This document shows, in pieces, positions 1 to 7,445 of a DNA stretch of 11,636 bases (within the stretch, counting starts at the first letter, position 1; the number at the start of each line of letters is the position of its first letter). Made by a program: the position numbers and the translations under genes. The stretch comes from Candidatus Gerdarchaeota archaeon (GTDB taxonomy: Archaea > Asgardarchaeota > Heimdallarchaeia > JABLTI01). The stretch spans positions 1 to 11,636 of the forward strand of contig JAEORJ010000196.1 in assembly GCA_016840945.1 (NCBI GenBank), written 5' to 3'. Under the pieces are notes generated by a model. It worked only from the letters and a program-made list of their open reading frames with translations. It made no database searches and was not told where the DNA came from.

Positions 1-874
1 ATAATGGTTGATCCAGCAATGGAACAATTGCAGCAGCTGCAGCTCCTTCTGTAAGTTGATGATCTTCTTTCCATAAGAGGGATATCGCTCTCTTAATAGT
101 CAATTCAGATACGACTTTCACATCATCAACAAATTCCCTAATTATATCAAAAGTTATAGATCCTTGTTCTATACCACCATACATTCCATCAGCTATAGAT
201 TCTCTCATTTCTACATCGACTATTTTATTTGCTTTCAAAGAGTAATAAAAAGCAGGACAAGCCTCAGTTTGAACGCCTATTAAATTTACTGTAGGATTCA
301 AACTTTTTATTGCAATGGCAATTCCAGATAATAATCCACCCCCACCTAGAGGAACAAAAATATCTGTAACATTTGGTAATTGTTCACTTATCTCAAGACC
401 TATGGTACCCTGGCCAGCAATTATCATCGGATCATTATAAGCAGATATAAATGTTAGTTGTTCCTCTTCAGAGATCTTTCGTGCGAAGATTTCAGCTTCA
501 TCATAATTTTCCCCATGTAATTCTAAATCAACATTATAATTTGATAATTTCTTAATTTTAACTTCAGGAGTTGTTTTTGGTACGATAATTCTGGCAGGTA
601 TTTCTAATTTATCAGCTAACATAGCGACTGCTAGGCCATGATTACCAGAAGAGGCAGTAATTATTCCATGGTCTTTTTCCTCAGGTGTTAATTGTAATAT
701 TCTATTGCTAGCACCTCTAATTTTAAAAGAATGAGTGATTTGCTGGTTTTCTAACTTCAGATAAACTTGAGCATTACAAAGGTCACTTAGATATTGTGAG
801 GTTACTAGTGGTGTTTCAATAATATTGTCTTGTATTAAAGAGCGAGCCATAATTATATCGTTCAAATCGACCAT
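1..874 (-). CDS. threonine dehydratase-like PLP enzyme (3' end cut by window edge)
   Basis: A fold-type II PLP enzyme of the threonine ammonia-lyase / serine racemase group, expected to deaminate L-threonine (or L-serine) to a 2-oxo acid in the cytosol. The 291 visible codons show the PLP-lysine motif SFKIRGA (Lys51), the phosphate/substrate loop SSGNHG (75-80), the glycine loop GGGGL (177-181) and, near the edge, TEGAAAA. The ATG at 874-872 is preceded by GAGGT nine bases upstream, a good Shine-Dalgarno, which decides the start. An in-frame ATG eight codons in is a weaker alternative. The missing C-terminus hides whether a regulatory ACT domain (ilvA-like biosynthetic type) is present or the protein is a single-domain catabolic or racemase-type enzyme. 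It is divergent from the aminotransferase at 1026, with 151 bases between the two starts. The family is well supported; the exact substrate is not. Confidence 0.9.
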   Translation of the reverse strand, partial: MVDLNDIIMARSLIQDNIIETPLVTSQYLSDLCNAQVYLKLENQQITHSFKIRGASNRILQLTPEEKDHGIITASSGNHGLAVAMLADKLEIPARIIVPKTTPEVKIKKLSNYNVDLELHGENYDEAEIFARKISEEEQLTFISAYNDPMIIAGQGTIGLEISEQLPNVTDIFVPLGGGGLLSGIAIAIKSLNPTVNLIGVQTEACPAFYYSLKANKIVDVEMRESIADGMYGGIEQGSITFDIIREFVDDVKVVSELTIKRAISLLWKEDHQLTEGAAAAAIVPLLDQPL

Positions 875-1025
875 ATGCTATTGACCTCAACAATCGTTTT
901 ATTCTTTTTGATTTACTAAACCTTTTTTTTGTCCATAATATTAATTAAAATACAAGTGATTGCTACTTTAGTATTTGTCGTAACGTAGCGTAAATAGTAT
1001 TCAAACTATTAGGTTAGAGATTCCA

Positions 1026-2144
1026 ATGAAAATAGATAGTTTTCTTGTGGAGCAGTTCATGAATAAATATGAACATGAAGTAGAATATAATATTGCTGAA
1101 ACTTGTGTAGATCCTTTCACGTTAGAAGAATTCTTAAATTTGGTTGATTATGAGAATTTTTTTGATGATTTCAAGAAGAAACAGCTAACGTATGGTTATA
1201 TCCGAGGATCAGAAGAATTGAGACAAGGTTTAGCTAATCTTTATGATCAGATGGCGTCTGAAAATATTTTAATTAATGGCGGAGCAATTGGTGCTAATTT
1301 TTTAGCTTTTTATTCACTTATCAATCCTGGTGATACTGTAATCTCAATATTCCCAGCCTATCAACAATTATATAGCACAGCAAAATCATTTGGTGCAAAT
1401 GTTAAATTATGGAAAATGAAATGGGAGAATAAATGGGAACCAAAAATCGAGGAATTAAATGAGCTAATTGACAAAAAAACAAAAATGATTGTCCTCAACA
1501 ATCCTCACAACCCAACTGGTTTCTTAATGGACAATAAATTTGTCAAAAATGTTTGTGAGATAGCTGAAGATTGTAATGCTTTTATCCTGTATGATGAAGC
1601 TTACAAAGGATTGTATCTTAATAAAAACGATAAAGTAACATCTGCTGTAGATATTTATGACAAAGCTATTTCAACAGGATCATTTTCAAAAGGATTATCG
1701 CTCTCAGGTTTGCGACTAGGGTGGATCGCAGCGAAAGAGGAGATAATTGAGGAATGCTTGAAGCACAGAGATTACACCACAATTAGCAATGGCATGATTG
1801 ATGACGCATTAGCAGCACTGGCGATGAAAAATGTGGATAAAATCTATGAAAGGAACTACAAGATAATAACAGCCAACCATAAAATGCTCTCAGATTGGAT
1901 TAAAAGCGAACCACTAATAGATTGGATACCAGCAAAAGCTGGAAGTGTCTCTTTTCTAAAGTTACTATTGGACATCCCTTCAGAAGAATTCTGTCTAAAA
2001 TTGATTAGAGAAAAAAGCACATTCTTAGTACCTGGGATATGTTTTGAGATGGAAGGTTTTTTCAGATTAGGATTTGGGAATAATACTAACAAATTGAAAA
2101 TTGGATTACAAAGAATGAAAGAATTCTTGGAGGATTATCATTAA
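1026..2144 (+). CDS. class I/II PLP aminotransferase, capreomycidine synthase (VioD)-like
   Basis: A 372-residue fold-type I PLP enzyme, likely cytosolic. Visible motifs: YGYIRG (56-61), NNPHNPTG (158-165), the PLP-contacting YDEAY (189-193), the Schiff-base lysine in SFSKG (Lys222), the phosphate-binding arginine in LRLGW (Arg230), and a candidate carboxylate-binding arginine in FFRLGFG (Arg347). The N-terminus (VEQFMNKYE followed by ETCVD and FTLEE) resembles, from memory, the subgroup annotated as capreomycidine synthase-like or generic aminotransferase in clostridia and other anaerobes. Members are not known to act mainly on enduracididine-type substrates, so the real substrate is open. 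The length is normal or slightly short for the family. The start ATG has only a weak ribosome site (AGGTTAGAG upstream). It probably heads a transcription unit with the MFS gene 63 bases downstream. The enzyme class is certain, the reaction is not. Confidence 0.88.
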   Translation: MKIDSFLVEQFMNKYEHEVEYNIAETCVDPFTLEEFLNLVDYENFFDDFKKKQLTYGYIRGSEELRQGLANLYDQMASENILINGGAIGANFLAFYSLINPGDTVISIFPAYQQLYSTAKSFGANVKLWKMKWENKWEPKIEELNELIDKKTKMIVLNNPHNPTGFLMDNKFVKNVCEIAEDCNAFILYDEAYKGLYLNKNDKVTSAVDIYDKAISTGSFSKGLSLSGLRLGWIAAKEEIIEECLKHRDYTTISNGMIDDALAALAMKNVDKIYERNYKIITANHKMLSDWIKSEPLIDWIPAKAGSVSFLKLLLDIPSEEFCLKLIREKSTFLVPGICFEMEGFFRLGFGNNTNKLKIGLQRMKEFLEDYH

Positions 2145-2207
2145 GCTAGATTTGCAGTTAGTCTCGAGAGAAAATTATATGAATTATCCCTATGTAGAGA
2201 TGTAAAA

Positions 2208-3896
2208 ATGAACCAAGAACGTTTCCCGTACTTTAGAACATTCCTAACTAGCATGGGATTCTTTACGATTAATCTTACTTGGTCAGCTTTTGCTATTTTT
2301 GTACCGATTTTCTTGAAAAATAATCTTTCACCTCTCCTTGGCGATACACCCATTCTTTATACTCTGATTGGTATAATTATGGTTCTTGATAACATTGCAG
2401 CTATTATCCTACAACCAATTATTGGTGCAAGATCAGACAGAACATGGATACCAAAATTGGGAAGAAGAATGCCATATGTCATTATTGGCATTCCTTTAGC
2501 AGCTTTCTTCTTTGGGATGATTGGAACCTTTGAATCTACTTTATACTTGCTAATCATTTCGATCGCAGGTTTCAATATTAGTATGGCTATTTTCAATACT
2601 CCGGTTATTAGTTTAATACCCGATACTTTACCTAAAGAGCAACATAGCCAAGGCAGCGGAGTTATGAATATTGTTGGAGGGTTTGCTAATATTGTTGGTT
2701 TATTATTATCATCCTATATTTATTCAAAAAATCATGCTTGGGCATTTTATGCACTATCGATTATAATGCTTATTTGTCTTGGGATTTTGATTCTGAATGT
2801 ACGTGAAAAAAAGGATATTGAAATAGAAGAAACGTATGAACGTATAAAATTATCAACTGTTATAAAAGGGATAATTAAGGATAAGAAGAGCATTTTAGTC
2901 TTGTTACTTATTGCTGTTTTTCTAAATAACGCTGGATATCAAATAGCAGAGACTTTTTTCAGTAGCTATGCAACAGCAGAGGAGCTACTGAATTTATCAG
3001 AAGAAAAAGCAGGTTATATTCTGGGGGCTTTTGTTGTAATCCAAATTGCTTTAGCTCTACCAGCTGGGCTTTTAGCTCGAAGAATTGGCGCTCTTAATGC
3101 TTGTGTTCTTGGTGTGATAGGATTTGTTTTATGTCTATTACCAATTGCTATTATCAGTCTTGTTGATATTCCAAGATTGTTGGATATAATTACCTTGCAT
3201 AATCTGCAATTTAATTGGCAAGTAGTACTGTATGCTATTTTAATAATGATCATGGGATTTGGTTGGATATTAATTTCAATCAATATTCTAGTGGTATTGT
3301 GGAATATTGCTCCACAAGGACAAACAGCAACATATACTGGAGTATTCTACATTTTTTGGCATTTAGCAGCTATATCATCACCATTTATCGCTGGGGGAAT
3401 TTTCGATCTGGTAAAATATATAACAGGTCAAATCGGTTTGAAAATTCTTTTCCTTTTAGTATTAATTCTCTATGTCTTATGTCTTATTGTTTTTCTAGTC
3501 ATAAAAGGAATACAAAATAAAAGATTGAAAATGGATTTAGATAAAGAGGAAATAATTGACAAGAGAATCGCGGAAAAAGATGTCCCATTAAAGTTCCTTC
3601 CATTAATGCTCTTTGGTGTCGGAGTTAGAAAAGAAGAAAAATTGATACAAATCAAATTGGAGCATAAAGTAGAAAGAAAGGAATTAAAAGAAACATATAA
3701 AGAATTGAGGAAAGATAGGATTGCCTTCAAAATTGATGAGGAAAAATCGACTAAATCCAATCAAAGTCTTAAGGAGCATAAGAAGAAACGAAAAGAAACT
3801 TTGAAGGAACAAAGAGAGGAGATAAAGGAGCTAAAAGATGAAATAATCTTCAAGAAAATAAAAAACAAATTAACTGAAAAAAATAATCAAAAATAA
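2208..3896 (+). CDS. MFS transporter, SLC45/GPH-like, with long charged C-terminal tail
   Basis: A 562-residue polytopic membrane protein, probably a proton- or sodium-coupled sugar-type symporter. The loop between helices 2 and 3 carries ARSDRTWIPKLGRRMPY (74-90), the variant of the MFS loop motif typical of the SLC45/sucrose and glycoside-pentoside-hexuronide families. About six helices lie in residues 13-197, a charged cytoplasmic linker at 199-228 (EKKDIEIEETYERIK), and about six more helices to residue 432. The remaining ~130 residues are hydrophilic, dominated by Lys and Glu, with heptad-like stretches around 480-505 and 520-560 that suggest a cytoplasmic coiled coil. This tail is absent from typical bacterial family members. 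The start ATG has a weak GAGATG ribosome site. The gene lies 63 bases after the aminotransferase and 87 before the membrane acyltransferase. The transported substrate cannot be read from the sequence. Confidence 0.88.
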   Translation: MNQERFPYFRTFLTSMGFFTINLTWSAFAIFVPIFLKNNLSPLLGDTPILYTLIGIIMVLDNIAAIILQPIIGARSDRTWIPKLGRRMPYVIIGIPLAAFFFGMIGTFESTLYLLIISIAGFNISMAIFNTPVISLIPDTLPKEQHSQGSGVMNIVGGFANIVGLLLSSYIYSKNHAWAFYALSIIMLICLGILILNVREKKDIEIEETYERIKLSTVIKGIIKDKKSILVLLLIAVFLNNAGYQIAETFFSSYATAEELLNLSEEKAGYILGAFVVIQIALALPAGLLARRIGALNACVLGVIGFVLCLLPIAIISLVDIPRLLDIITLHNLQFNWQVVLYAILIMIMGFGWILISINILVVLWNIAPQGQTATYTGVFYIFWHLAAISSPFIAGGIFDLVKYITGQIGLKILFLLVLILYVLCLIVFLVIKGIQNKRLKMDLDKEEIIDKRIAEKDVPLKFLPLMLFGVGVRKEEKLIQIKLEHKVERKELKETYKELRKDRIAFKIDEEKSTKSNQSLKEHKKKRKETLKEQREEIKELKDEIIFKKIKNKLTEKNNQK

Positions 3897-3983
3897 GAAT
3901 TATTACTTGAAGATCTACTTTTGCCTAAAACTTTATTACCACTTAAGATGTGATAAATGTAATTTTGCTTTACAAAATCTCTG

Positions 3984-5468
3984 GTGTTAAGATTGAGTGA
4001 ATTAGAAATTAGAGAAAAACCAGAAGAAACCACCAAAGTAGTTCAAAGGATTGCCTCATTGGACTTCCAAAGAGGATTAGCAATCTGGATGATGGTTTTC
4101 TTACACGTTTTTAATCACATATATGATTATTCATGGGTTGATTCAGGATTATTATTTTCAGGCCAACCAGGATATGATTTCTTTAGATCATTATTCTTTG
4201 CTTTTTCAGCTTTCTTTGGTAATTGGGTAGGTTATTTCATTCTTATTTCAGCGATAGTTAATGCATATGCAACAACAAAGAAAGCTTTAGCTGGTTTCCC
4301 ACCTGGAAGATTATTTGGAAAACAAATCCTCACTGGTTTAGGTATTTTGCTAGCAGGAGTAGTTACTGAGTCATTTGGATATTATGGGTATTTCGGAAGT
4401 GTGTTTCGGTCAGGTGAAACTTTTACAGCTGCACCTTGGATCGATCCGGATATTGTTGCCAAATTATGGGAAAGATTCTTTCTTATGGAGGCTTTGCAAA
4501 TTATCGGTTGGTGTATGATAATAACAGCAATCATACAATACTTCCTATTTATCAAAGGAGGTGCTGAGAAATTTGTTCGTAACATTATCATATTAGGATC
4601 ATTAACTATAGTTATTCTAGTACTCTCACCTGTAATATGGTATTTTGTAGACAATATGAGTTATTGGAAACAAAACCCAGCTTTACCAGTTGATGATTAT
4701 AATAATAATTGGCCAAGTGATGAATTTCAAGCATATAACCATGGGATTGTTAGCTGGATACTGACTATAATTGCAGGAGATTATTATCCTCTCTTTCCGT
4801 TTCTAAGTACGTCTTTATTAGGAGCAGTGATGGGTACTGCACTTTCAATCCCAAAACCAGCTAAAAGATTACCAGTATGGGGTGGAGTATTAACGTTGGG
4901 GATATTTGTCTTAGCAGTAATCTCAATCTTTGCACTACCATTTGACATTTCATTTAACAGACCATATATGGGATTCTATCTGATTCTTCTAGGGGTACAA
5001 GTTGGAATAATAGTACTTCTCTTCTATTTAATAGATTGGCGTGGAAAAGGAGCGAAGTTTGCTAAAAATATCGTCGTGAAATATTTCAGAACATGGGGAA
5101 TGATCGCTTTAACTATTTTCGCATTACAAATTTGGTCTCTTGTTCCTCGAGCAGTATTTAATTGGACTTACCCAGAGAATTTAATGAGCTACCAATTTGG
5201 TTTGGGGCAAGAATGGATTGTTTTAATATTTGCAGTTGTTACAGTGTTATTCTATGACTTACTGATTTGGCTATGGGCACAGACCAATTTCTTCATGAGC
5301 TTTGAATGGTTTATTATTAGGTTCTCAAGTCTGGCTTCAAAAGAACCATCTAAGAGATTGAATTTTAAATTTATGCTAAGAGAAGTCAATTGGATGAATT
5401 ATCTTGAGATACGACCTGAGAAAACAGCAATGGATACAACGAAACCAGTCAATGAATCAACAGAGTAA
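3984..5468 (+). CDS. polytopic membrane acyltransferase, HGSNAT/DUF1624-like
   Basis: A 494-residue integral membrane protein with about ten hydrophobic helices. Residues 24-45 hold the signature ASLDFQRGLAIWMMVFLH, matching the N-terminal SLDxxRGLAIxxMVFxH motif of the heparan-alpha-glucosaminide N-acetyltransferase catalytic family and relatives in the YeiB/acyltransferase group. Such proteins move acyl groups from cytosolic acetyl-CoA to sugars or lipids across the membrane; here the acceptor is unknown. A soluble loop at about 223-255, rich in Asn and aromatics, probably faces outside. The start is uncertain: the longest frame begins with GTG at 3984, but TTG at 3993 (residue 4) has GGTG six bases upstream and may be the true start. 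The C-terminal 45 residues are hydrophilic. It is the last gene of the rightward set and is followed by a hairpin/T-run terminator. The membrane acyltransferase-fold call is good; the enzyme activity is inferred. Confidence 0.75.
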   Translation: MLRLSELEIREKPEETTKVVQRIASLDFQRGLAIWMMVFLHVFNHIYDYSWVDSGLLFSGQPGYDFFRSLFFAFSAFFGNWVGYFILISAIVNAYATTKKALAGFPPGRLFGKQILTGLGILLAGVVTESFGYYGYFGSVFRSGETFTAAPWIDPDIVAKLWERFFLMEALQIIGWCMIITAIIQYFLFIKGGAEKFVRNIIILGSLTIVILVLSPVIWYFVDNMSYWKQNPALPVDDYNNNWPSDEFQAYNHGIVSWILTIIAGDYYPLFPFLSTSLLGAVMGTALSIPKPAKRLPVWGGVLTLGIFVLAVISIFALPFDISFNRPYMGFYLILLGVQVGIIVLLFYLIDWRGKGAKFAKNIVVKYFRTWGMIALTIFALQIWSLVPRAVFNWTYPENLMSYQFGLGQEWIVLIFAVVTVLFYDLLIWLWAQTNFFMSFEWFIIRFSSLASKEPSKRLNFKFMLREVNWMNYLEIRPEKTAMDTTKPVNESTE

Positions 5469-5474
5469 TTCATC

Positions 5475-5512
5475 AAAAGAAGTGATTTATCCCTTCTTTT
5501 TTCTTCTTTTTT
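5475..5512 (+). terminator. hairpin and T-run terminator after the acyltransferase gene
   Basis: AAAAGAAG at 5475-5482 pairs perfectly with CTTCTTTT at 5493-5500, with a ten-base loop, and is followed by TTCTTCTTTTTT. T-runs of this kind end transcription in archaea, and a further T-run follows at 5519-5525. Confidence 0.6.
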
Positions 5513-5580
5513 AGGTTATTTTTTCGAATTCATAGTAGCTTAATGTGACCTCGATAAGAGTCCCAAAAAAGTGAATTCGC

Positions 5581-5590
5581 TTTATATATA
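5581..5590 (+). promoter_or_regulatory. TATA box for the small reading-frame cluster
   Basis: TTTATATATA is a near-ideal archaeal TATA element. A start site about 25 bases downstream of its centre would lie near 5610, leaving a short leader with GGAG (5623-5626) before the ATG at 5637. It is the best-looking promoter in the window and points at a gene only 29 codons long. Confidence 0.5.
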
Positions 5591-5636
5591 CTAATGATAG
5601 TATGTTATTCAGAACAAAATTTGGAGAATAATAAAA

Positions 5637-5726
5637 ATGAACAAACAAACACAAAAAATCAATCAAACGATCAAGAAGGATTACGAACGAACCAGAATAA
5701 AATTCGCAATGATGACTGGAGTATAA
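5637..5726 (+). CDS. small reading frame 1, 29-residue basic peptide
   Basis: No known family is recognised. The frame starts with ATG ten bases after GGAG, 47 bases after a strong TATA box, and ends in TAA after 29 codons. The product begins MNKQTQKINQTIKK, is very polar and basic for 20 residues, then has a short less polar end (FAMMTGV). It aligns without gaps to small reading frame 2 at 9 of 29 positions, including M1, N2, Q4, I12, K13, K14, E17, R20 and G28, with several conservative changes. Compositional bias inflates that score. It may be a real microprotein or the surviving 5' end of a decayed longer gene like the one at 5938. Confidence 0.4.
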   Translation: MNKQTQKINQTIKKDYERTRIKFAMMTGV

Positions 5727-5730
5727 AAAA

Positions 5731-5748
5731 GTGGGTATAATTATCCAC
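5731..5748. repeat. imperfect inverted repeat between small reading frames 1 and 2
   Basis: GTGGGTATAATTATCCAC forms seven pairs, one of them G-T, around a four-base centre. It starts five bases after the stop of reading frame 1. It could be an RNA hairpin stabilising or ending the upstream transcript, or a protein-binding palindrome. No T-run follows directly. Confidence 0.35.
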
Positions 5749-5809
5749 TAGGAATAAATAAACTGACCACCTAATAAATTAATAACAAACAAAAAAGGTG
5801 AAAAAAAAA

Positions 5810-5899
5810 ATGAACTATCAAAAAGAATCAGTTAAAAAACAAATAAAGAAAGAAATTGAGAAAGCAAGATATAATAAATGTCTATTAATTGGCTGCTAA
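5810..5899 (+). CDS. small reading frame 2, 29-residue basic peptide
   Basis: Not a known family. ATG follows GGTG by nine A residues, a plausible Shine-Dalgarno distance, and the frame ends in TAA after 29 codons. The product is Lys/Glu-rich, probably one helix (KKQIKKEIEKARYNK), ending in CLLIGC with two cysteines. It matches reading frame 1 in length and at 9 positions, and reading frame 3 at a similar number with one gap. It lies in a different frame from both neighbours, 83 bases after frame 1 and 38 before frame 3. The call as a translated gene rests on the ribosome site and the repeated length only. Confidence 0.35.
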   Translation: MNYQKESVKKQIKKEIEKARYNKCLLIGC

Positions 5900-5937
5900 A
5901 AAAAAGAAAAATGATCAAAAAAGACGGTGATGGCAAA

Positions 5938-6097
5938 ATGAAAGAAAGAAAAGAACTAAAAGAAAAAATACTACAAGAAAAAGAAAAACTCAAAGTAGTA
6001 TTTGCTCTATATTATAATGTAAGATAAGAAATTGTATAAGAATATAGAAGATTATTTATCAGCGAAATTGAAAGTTGATTTTAATAAAATTAAATGA
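5938..6097 (+). pseudogene. small Lys/Glu-rich gene, copy A (29 codons, then one-base frameshift)
   Basis: The ATG at 5938 has a good archaeal Shine-Dalgarno, GGTGAT at 5926-5931. The open frame runs 29 codons (MKERKELKEK... to TAA at 6025-6027). From 6023, in the frame shifted by one base, a tail reads DKKLYKNIEDYL, SAKLKVDFNKIK and TGA at 6095-6097. Comparison with copy B (7446-7556) shows both parts belong to one gene: 62 of 82 aligned columns match by hand count, and the alignment needs a one-base gap near 6010-6015, exactly where the frame changes. The intact ancestor would be about 52 residues, probably helical and cytosolic, of unknown function. Copy A is therefore most simply a frameshifted pseudogene, although its first 29 codons could still be translated like the two frames upstream. 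Confidence 0.6.
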
Positions 6098-6282
6098 TTT
6101 GTAGAAACTATCTTGAAAGGTAGGAATTTAACTATATAATGAATTTTCCTAGCTAAAATTTAATTATGCACCTTAGATACTTCTATTCTTGATGAGGTAT
6201 TTCTCATATTTTATTATTCTGTGTTTTTAGACAGCTTGTTCTCTAATGAATAAGAAACATTTCTCACTAGTATAAGAAAATA
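6098..6282. other. gene-free stretch
   Basis: AT-rich sequence with no open frame, RNA gene or repeat that I can support. It separates the decayed small gene from the promoter of the DJ-1-like gene. Confidence 0.5.
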
Positions 6283-6294
6283 TTTAAATATAAA
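6283..6294 (+). promoter_or_regulatory. TATA box of the DJ-1-like gene
   Basis: TTTAAATATAAA lies about 42 bases before the ATG at 6331, predicting a start site near 6315 and a leader of about 16 bases that contains the GGGG element. A second TATA-like TTTATATA at 6304-6311 would instead give a nearly leaderless message. Confidence 0.4.
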
Positions 6295-6314
6295 CCAATT
6301 TAGTTTATATAGCT

Positions 6315-6330
6315 CCCCGGGGCGGTTAAT
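6315..6330 (+). promoter_or_regulatory. GGGG-N8 leader element with CCCCGGGG palindrome
   Basis: CCCCGGGG (6315-6322) is a striking GC island in AT-rich DNA. Its GGGG is exactly eight bases before the ATG, the same spacing as in two other secreted-protein genes of this window (starts at 8842 and 9767). It may act as an unusual ribosome site pairing with the CCUCC end of 16S rRNA through G-U pairs. Confidence 0.4.
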
Positions 6331-7362
6331 ATGGAAAAACGATTCTATCTTTCAATATTTTTGATATTATTTGTTATTGGATTACCAATTACAAAAAATT
6401 CAACTTCATATATAACAACGGATATTCACACAACTGAAGTGAGTATTCTTTGTATAATGGATTTTGACTGTGGAGCAAATTATCTAGCTCTCTTTAACCA
6501 ATTTAATGTATTTGGTTGGACGATAGTTACAGTAGGTCCAGCAACAACTATAACAGGTTGCGAATACAATAGTGTTGAATTTGAAGTAGATTATCTTTAC
6601 TCAGAAATCTCAGATTTAACAGAGTATGATTGTATCAATATTATGCCTGGTAACTCACATGAAAATCTTATGGCAAATCAAGACAGCATATTGAACAAAA
6701 TTAAATCAGCATCAGACGCTGGTGTTATCATTAGTGCTTGGTGTCGAGCGGTAAGAGTGCTTGCTGCTGCTGATGTAATTAATGGAACAGATATTACAGG
6801 ACATGAAGATTATTCAGCAGAGTATGCTGCTGCAGGAGCAACGTTCCATTCAAATGTGCCACCAATTATCAGTGGCAATATTGTTACATGTGGCTCTACA
6901 CAATTCTATTTGAGAGAGATGTTTATTACTATGACTCAAGCTATAGGCTGTTATGAGAATAATGCGCCTGTTATAGGAGTAATCGATGTTCAAGAATTTA
7001 CTAATCTTTCCAGACTCATAACAATAAATATTGTAGATGAAAATGTACTTACTGAAGTGAAAGTAGTTTTAACCTTAGTTACTTCTGGCAATCCATCTCC
7101 CCCTTCTACAAAAACTTTGATTTTAGCAGATCCGGATTTAGATAATAATTATACTGCATTATTTACTGAATCAAATTATGGCGTCTATAATGTAGATCTT
7201 GTAATAACCGATCTATTTTGGAATAAATTTACATTTGAGGACATTACCACAATCGAAGTTGGAATAAGTGCAGAAGCTTCATTAGAATTTATTTATGTTA
7301 TAGTGGTTCTTCCATTTTTCATGGGAATTTTGATGATTATTCGTAAACGAAATTTAAAATGA
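6331..7362 (+). CDS. secreted, membrane-anchored DJ-1/PfpI-domain protein
   Basis: A 343-residue protein: signal peptide (about 1-20, basic MEKR then hydrophobic), DJ-1/PfpI domain (about 36-208), a beta-rich Ig-like segment (about 212-310), a transmembrane helix (319-337) and the cytoplasmic tail RKRNLK. The domain call rests on the strand ending INIMPGN (102-108, the usual VIPGG position), the nucleophile-elbow cysteine in ISAWCRAVRVLA (Cys138), the segment DVINGTDITGH and later NIVTCGST. Cys138 to His158 is 20 residues, the same distance as Cys106 to His126 in human DJ-1. DJ-1/PfpI proteins are normally cytosolic (chaperone, glyoxalase, protease-like or amidotransferase); this one should face outside. 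Sequons such as NST, NGT, NLS and NYT fit a surface glycoprotein. No second enzyme gene is next to it. The activity is unknown, and the Cys could be catalytic or redox-sensing. Confidence 0.78.
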   Translation: MEKRFYLSIFLILFVIGLPITKNSTSYITTDIHTTEVSILCIMDFDCGANYLALFNQFNVFGWTIVTVGPATTITGCEYNSVEFEVDYLYSEISDLTEYDCINIMPGNSHENLMANQDSILNKIKSASDAGVIISAWCRAVRVLAAADVINGTDITGHEDYSAEYAAAGATFHSNVPPIISGNIVTCGSTQFYLREMFITMTQAIGCYENNAPVIGVIDVQEFTNLSRLITINIVDENVLTEVKVVLTLVTSGNPSPPSTKTLILADPDLDNNYTALFTESNYGVYNVDLVITDLFWNKFTFEDITTIEVGISAEASLEFIYVIVVLPFFMGILMIIRKRNLK

Positions 7363-7430
7363 ATAAAAAAGAGATTTGAATTAGAAGATCTTTTTCTTTA
7401 TTCATTCTTTTTAATTTTTTTTCAAAAATA
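7361..7430 (+). terminator. terminator after the DJ-1-like gene
   Basis: GAATAAAAAAGA (7361-7372, overlapping the TGA stop) can pair imperfectly with TCTTTTTCTTTATTC (7389-7403). T-rich sequence including a run of eight T follows (7408-7422). Confidence 0.45.
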
Positions 7431-7445
7431 ATTCAGATGATAGCT

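Noticed and set aside
962..1010. Short inverted repeats between the divergent genes (GCTAC/GTAGC and AATAGT/ACTATT) as operators
   Set aside because: Arms of five and six bases are expected by chance in a 150-base AT-rich stretch, and they do not overlap a clear TATA box.
2357..3760. Open frames on the minus strand and in other frames over the transporter gene
   Set aside because: They lack ribosome sites and recognisable domains and mirror the hydrophobic codons of the real gene.
5727..5774. Continuation of small reading frame 1 past its TAA for another 15 codons (KSGYNYPLG...), as possible stop readthrough
   Set aside because: No conserved copy supports it, and the inverted repeat falls in this stretch. 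Chance open sequence is the simpler reading.
5637..6097. The repeated short frames as a CRISPR array or other short direct-repeat array
   Set aside because: The units are not near-identical at DNA level, spacing is irregular, and similarity is mostly at protein level.
6181..6230. TTGATGAGG followed by CTGTG, resembling C and D boxes of an archaeal guide RNA
   Set aside because: No proper CUGA D box, no D'/C' pair at the right spacing, and only a five-base hairpin (ATGAG/CTCAT) is visible.
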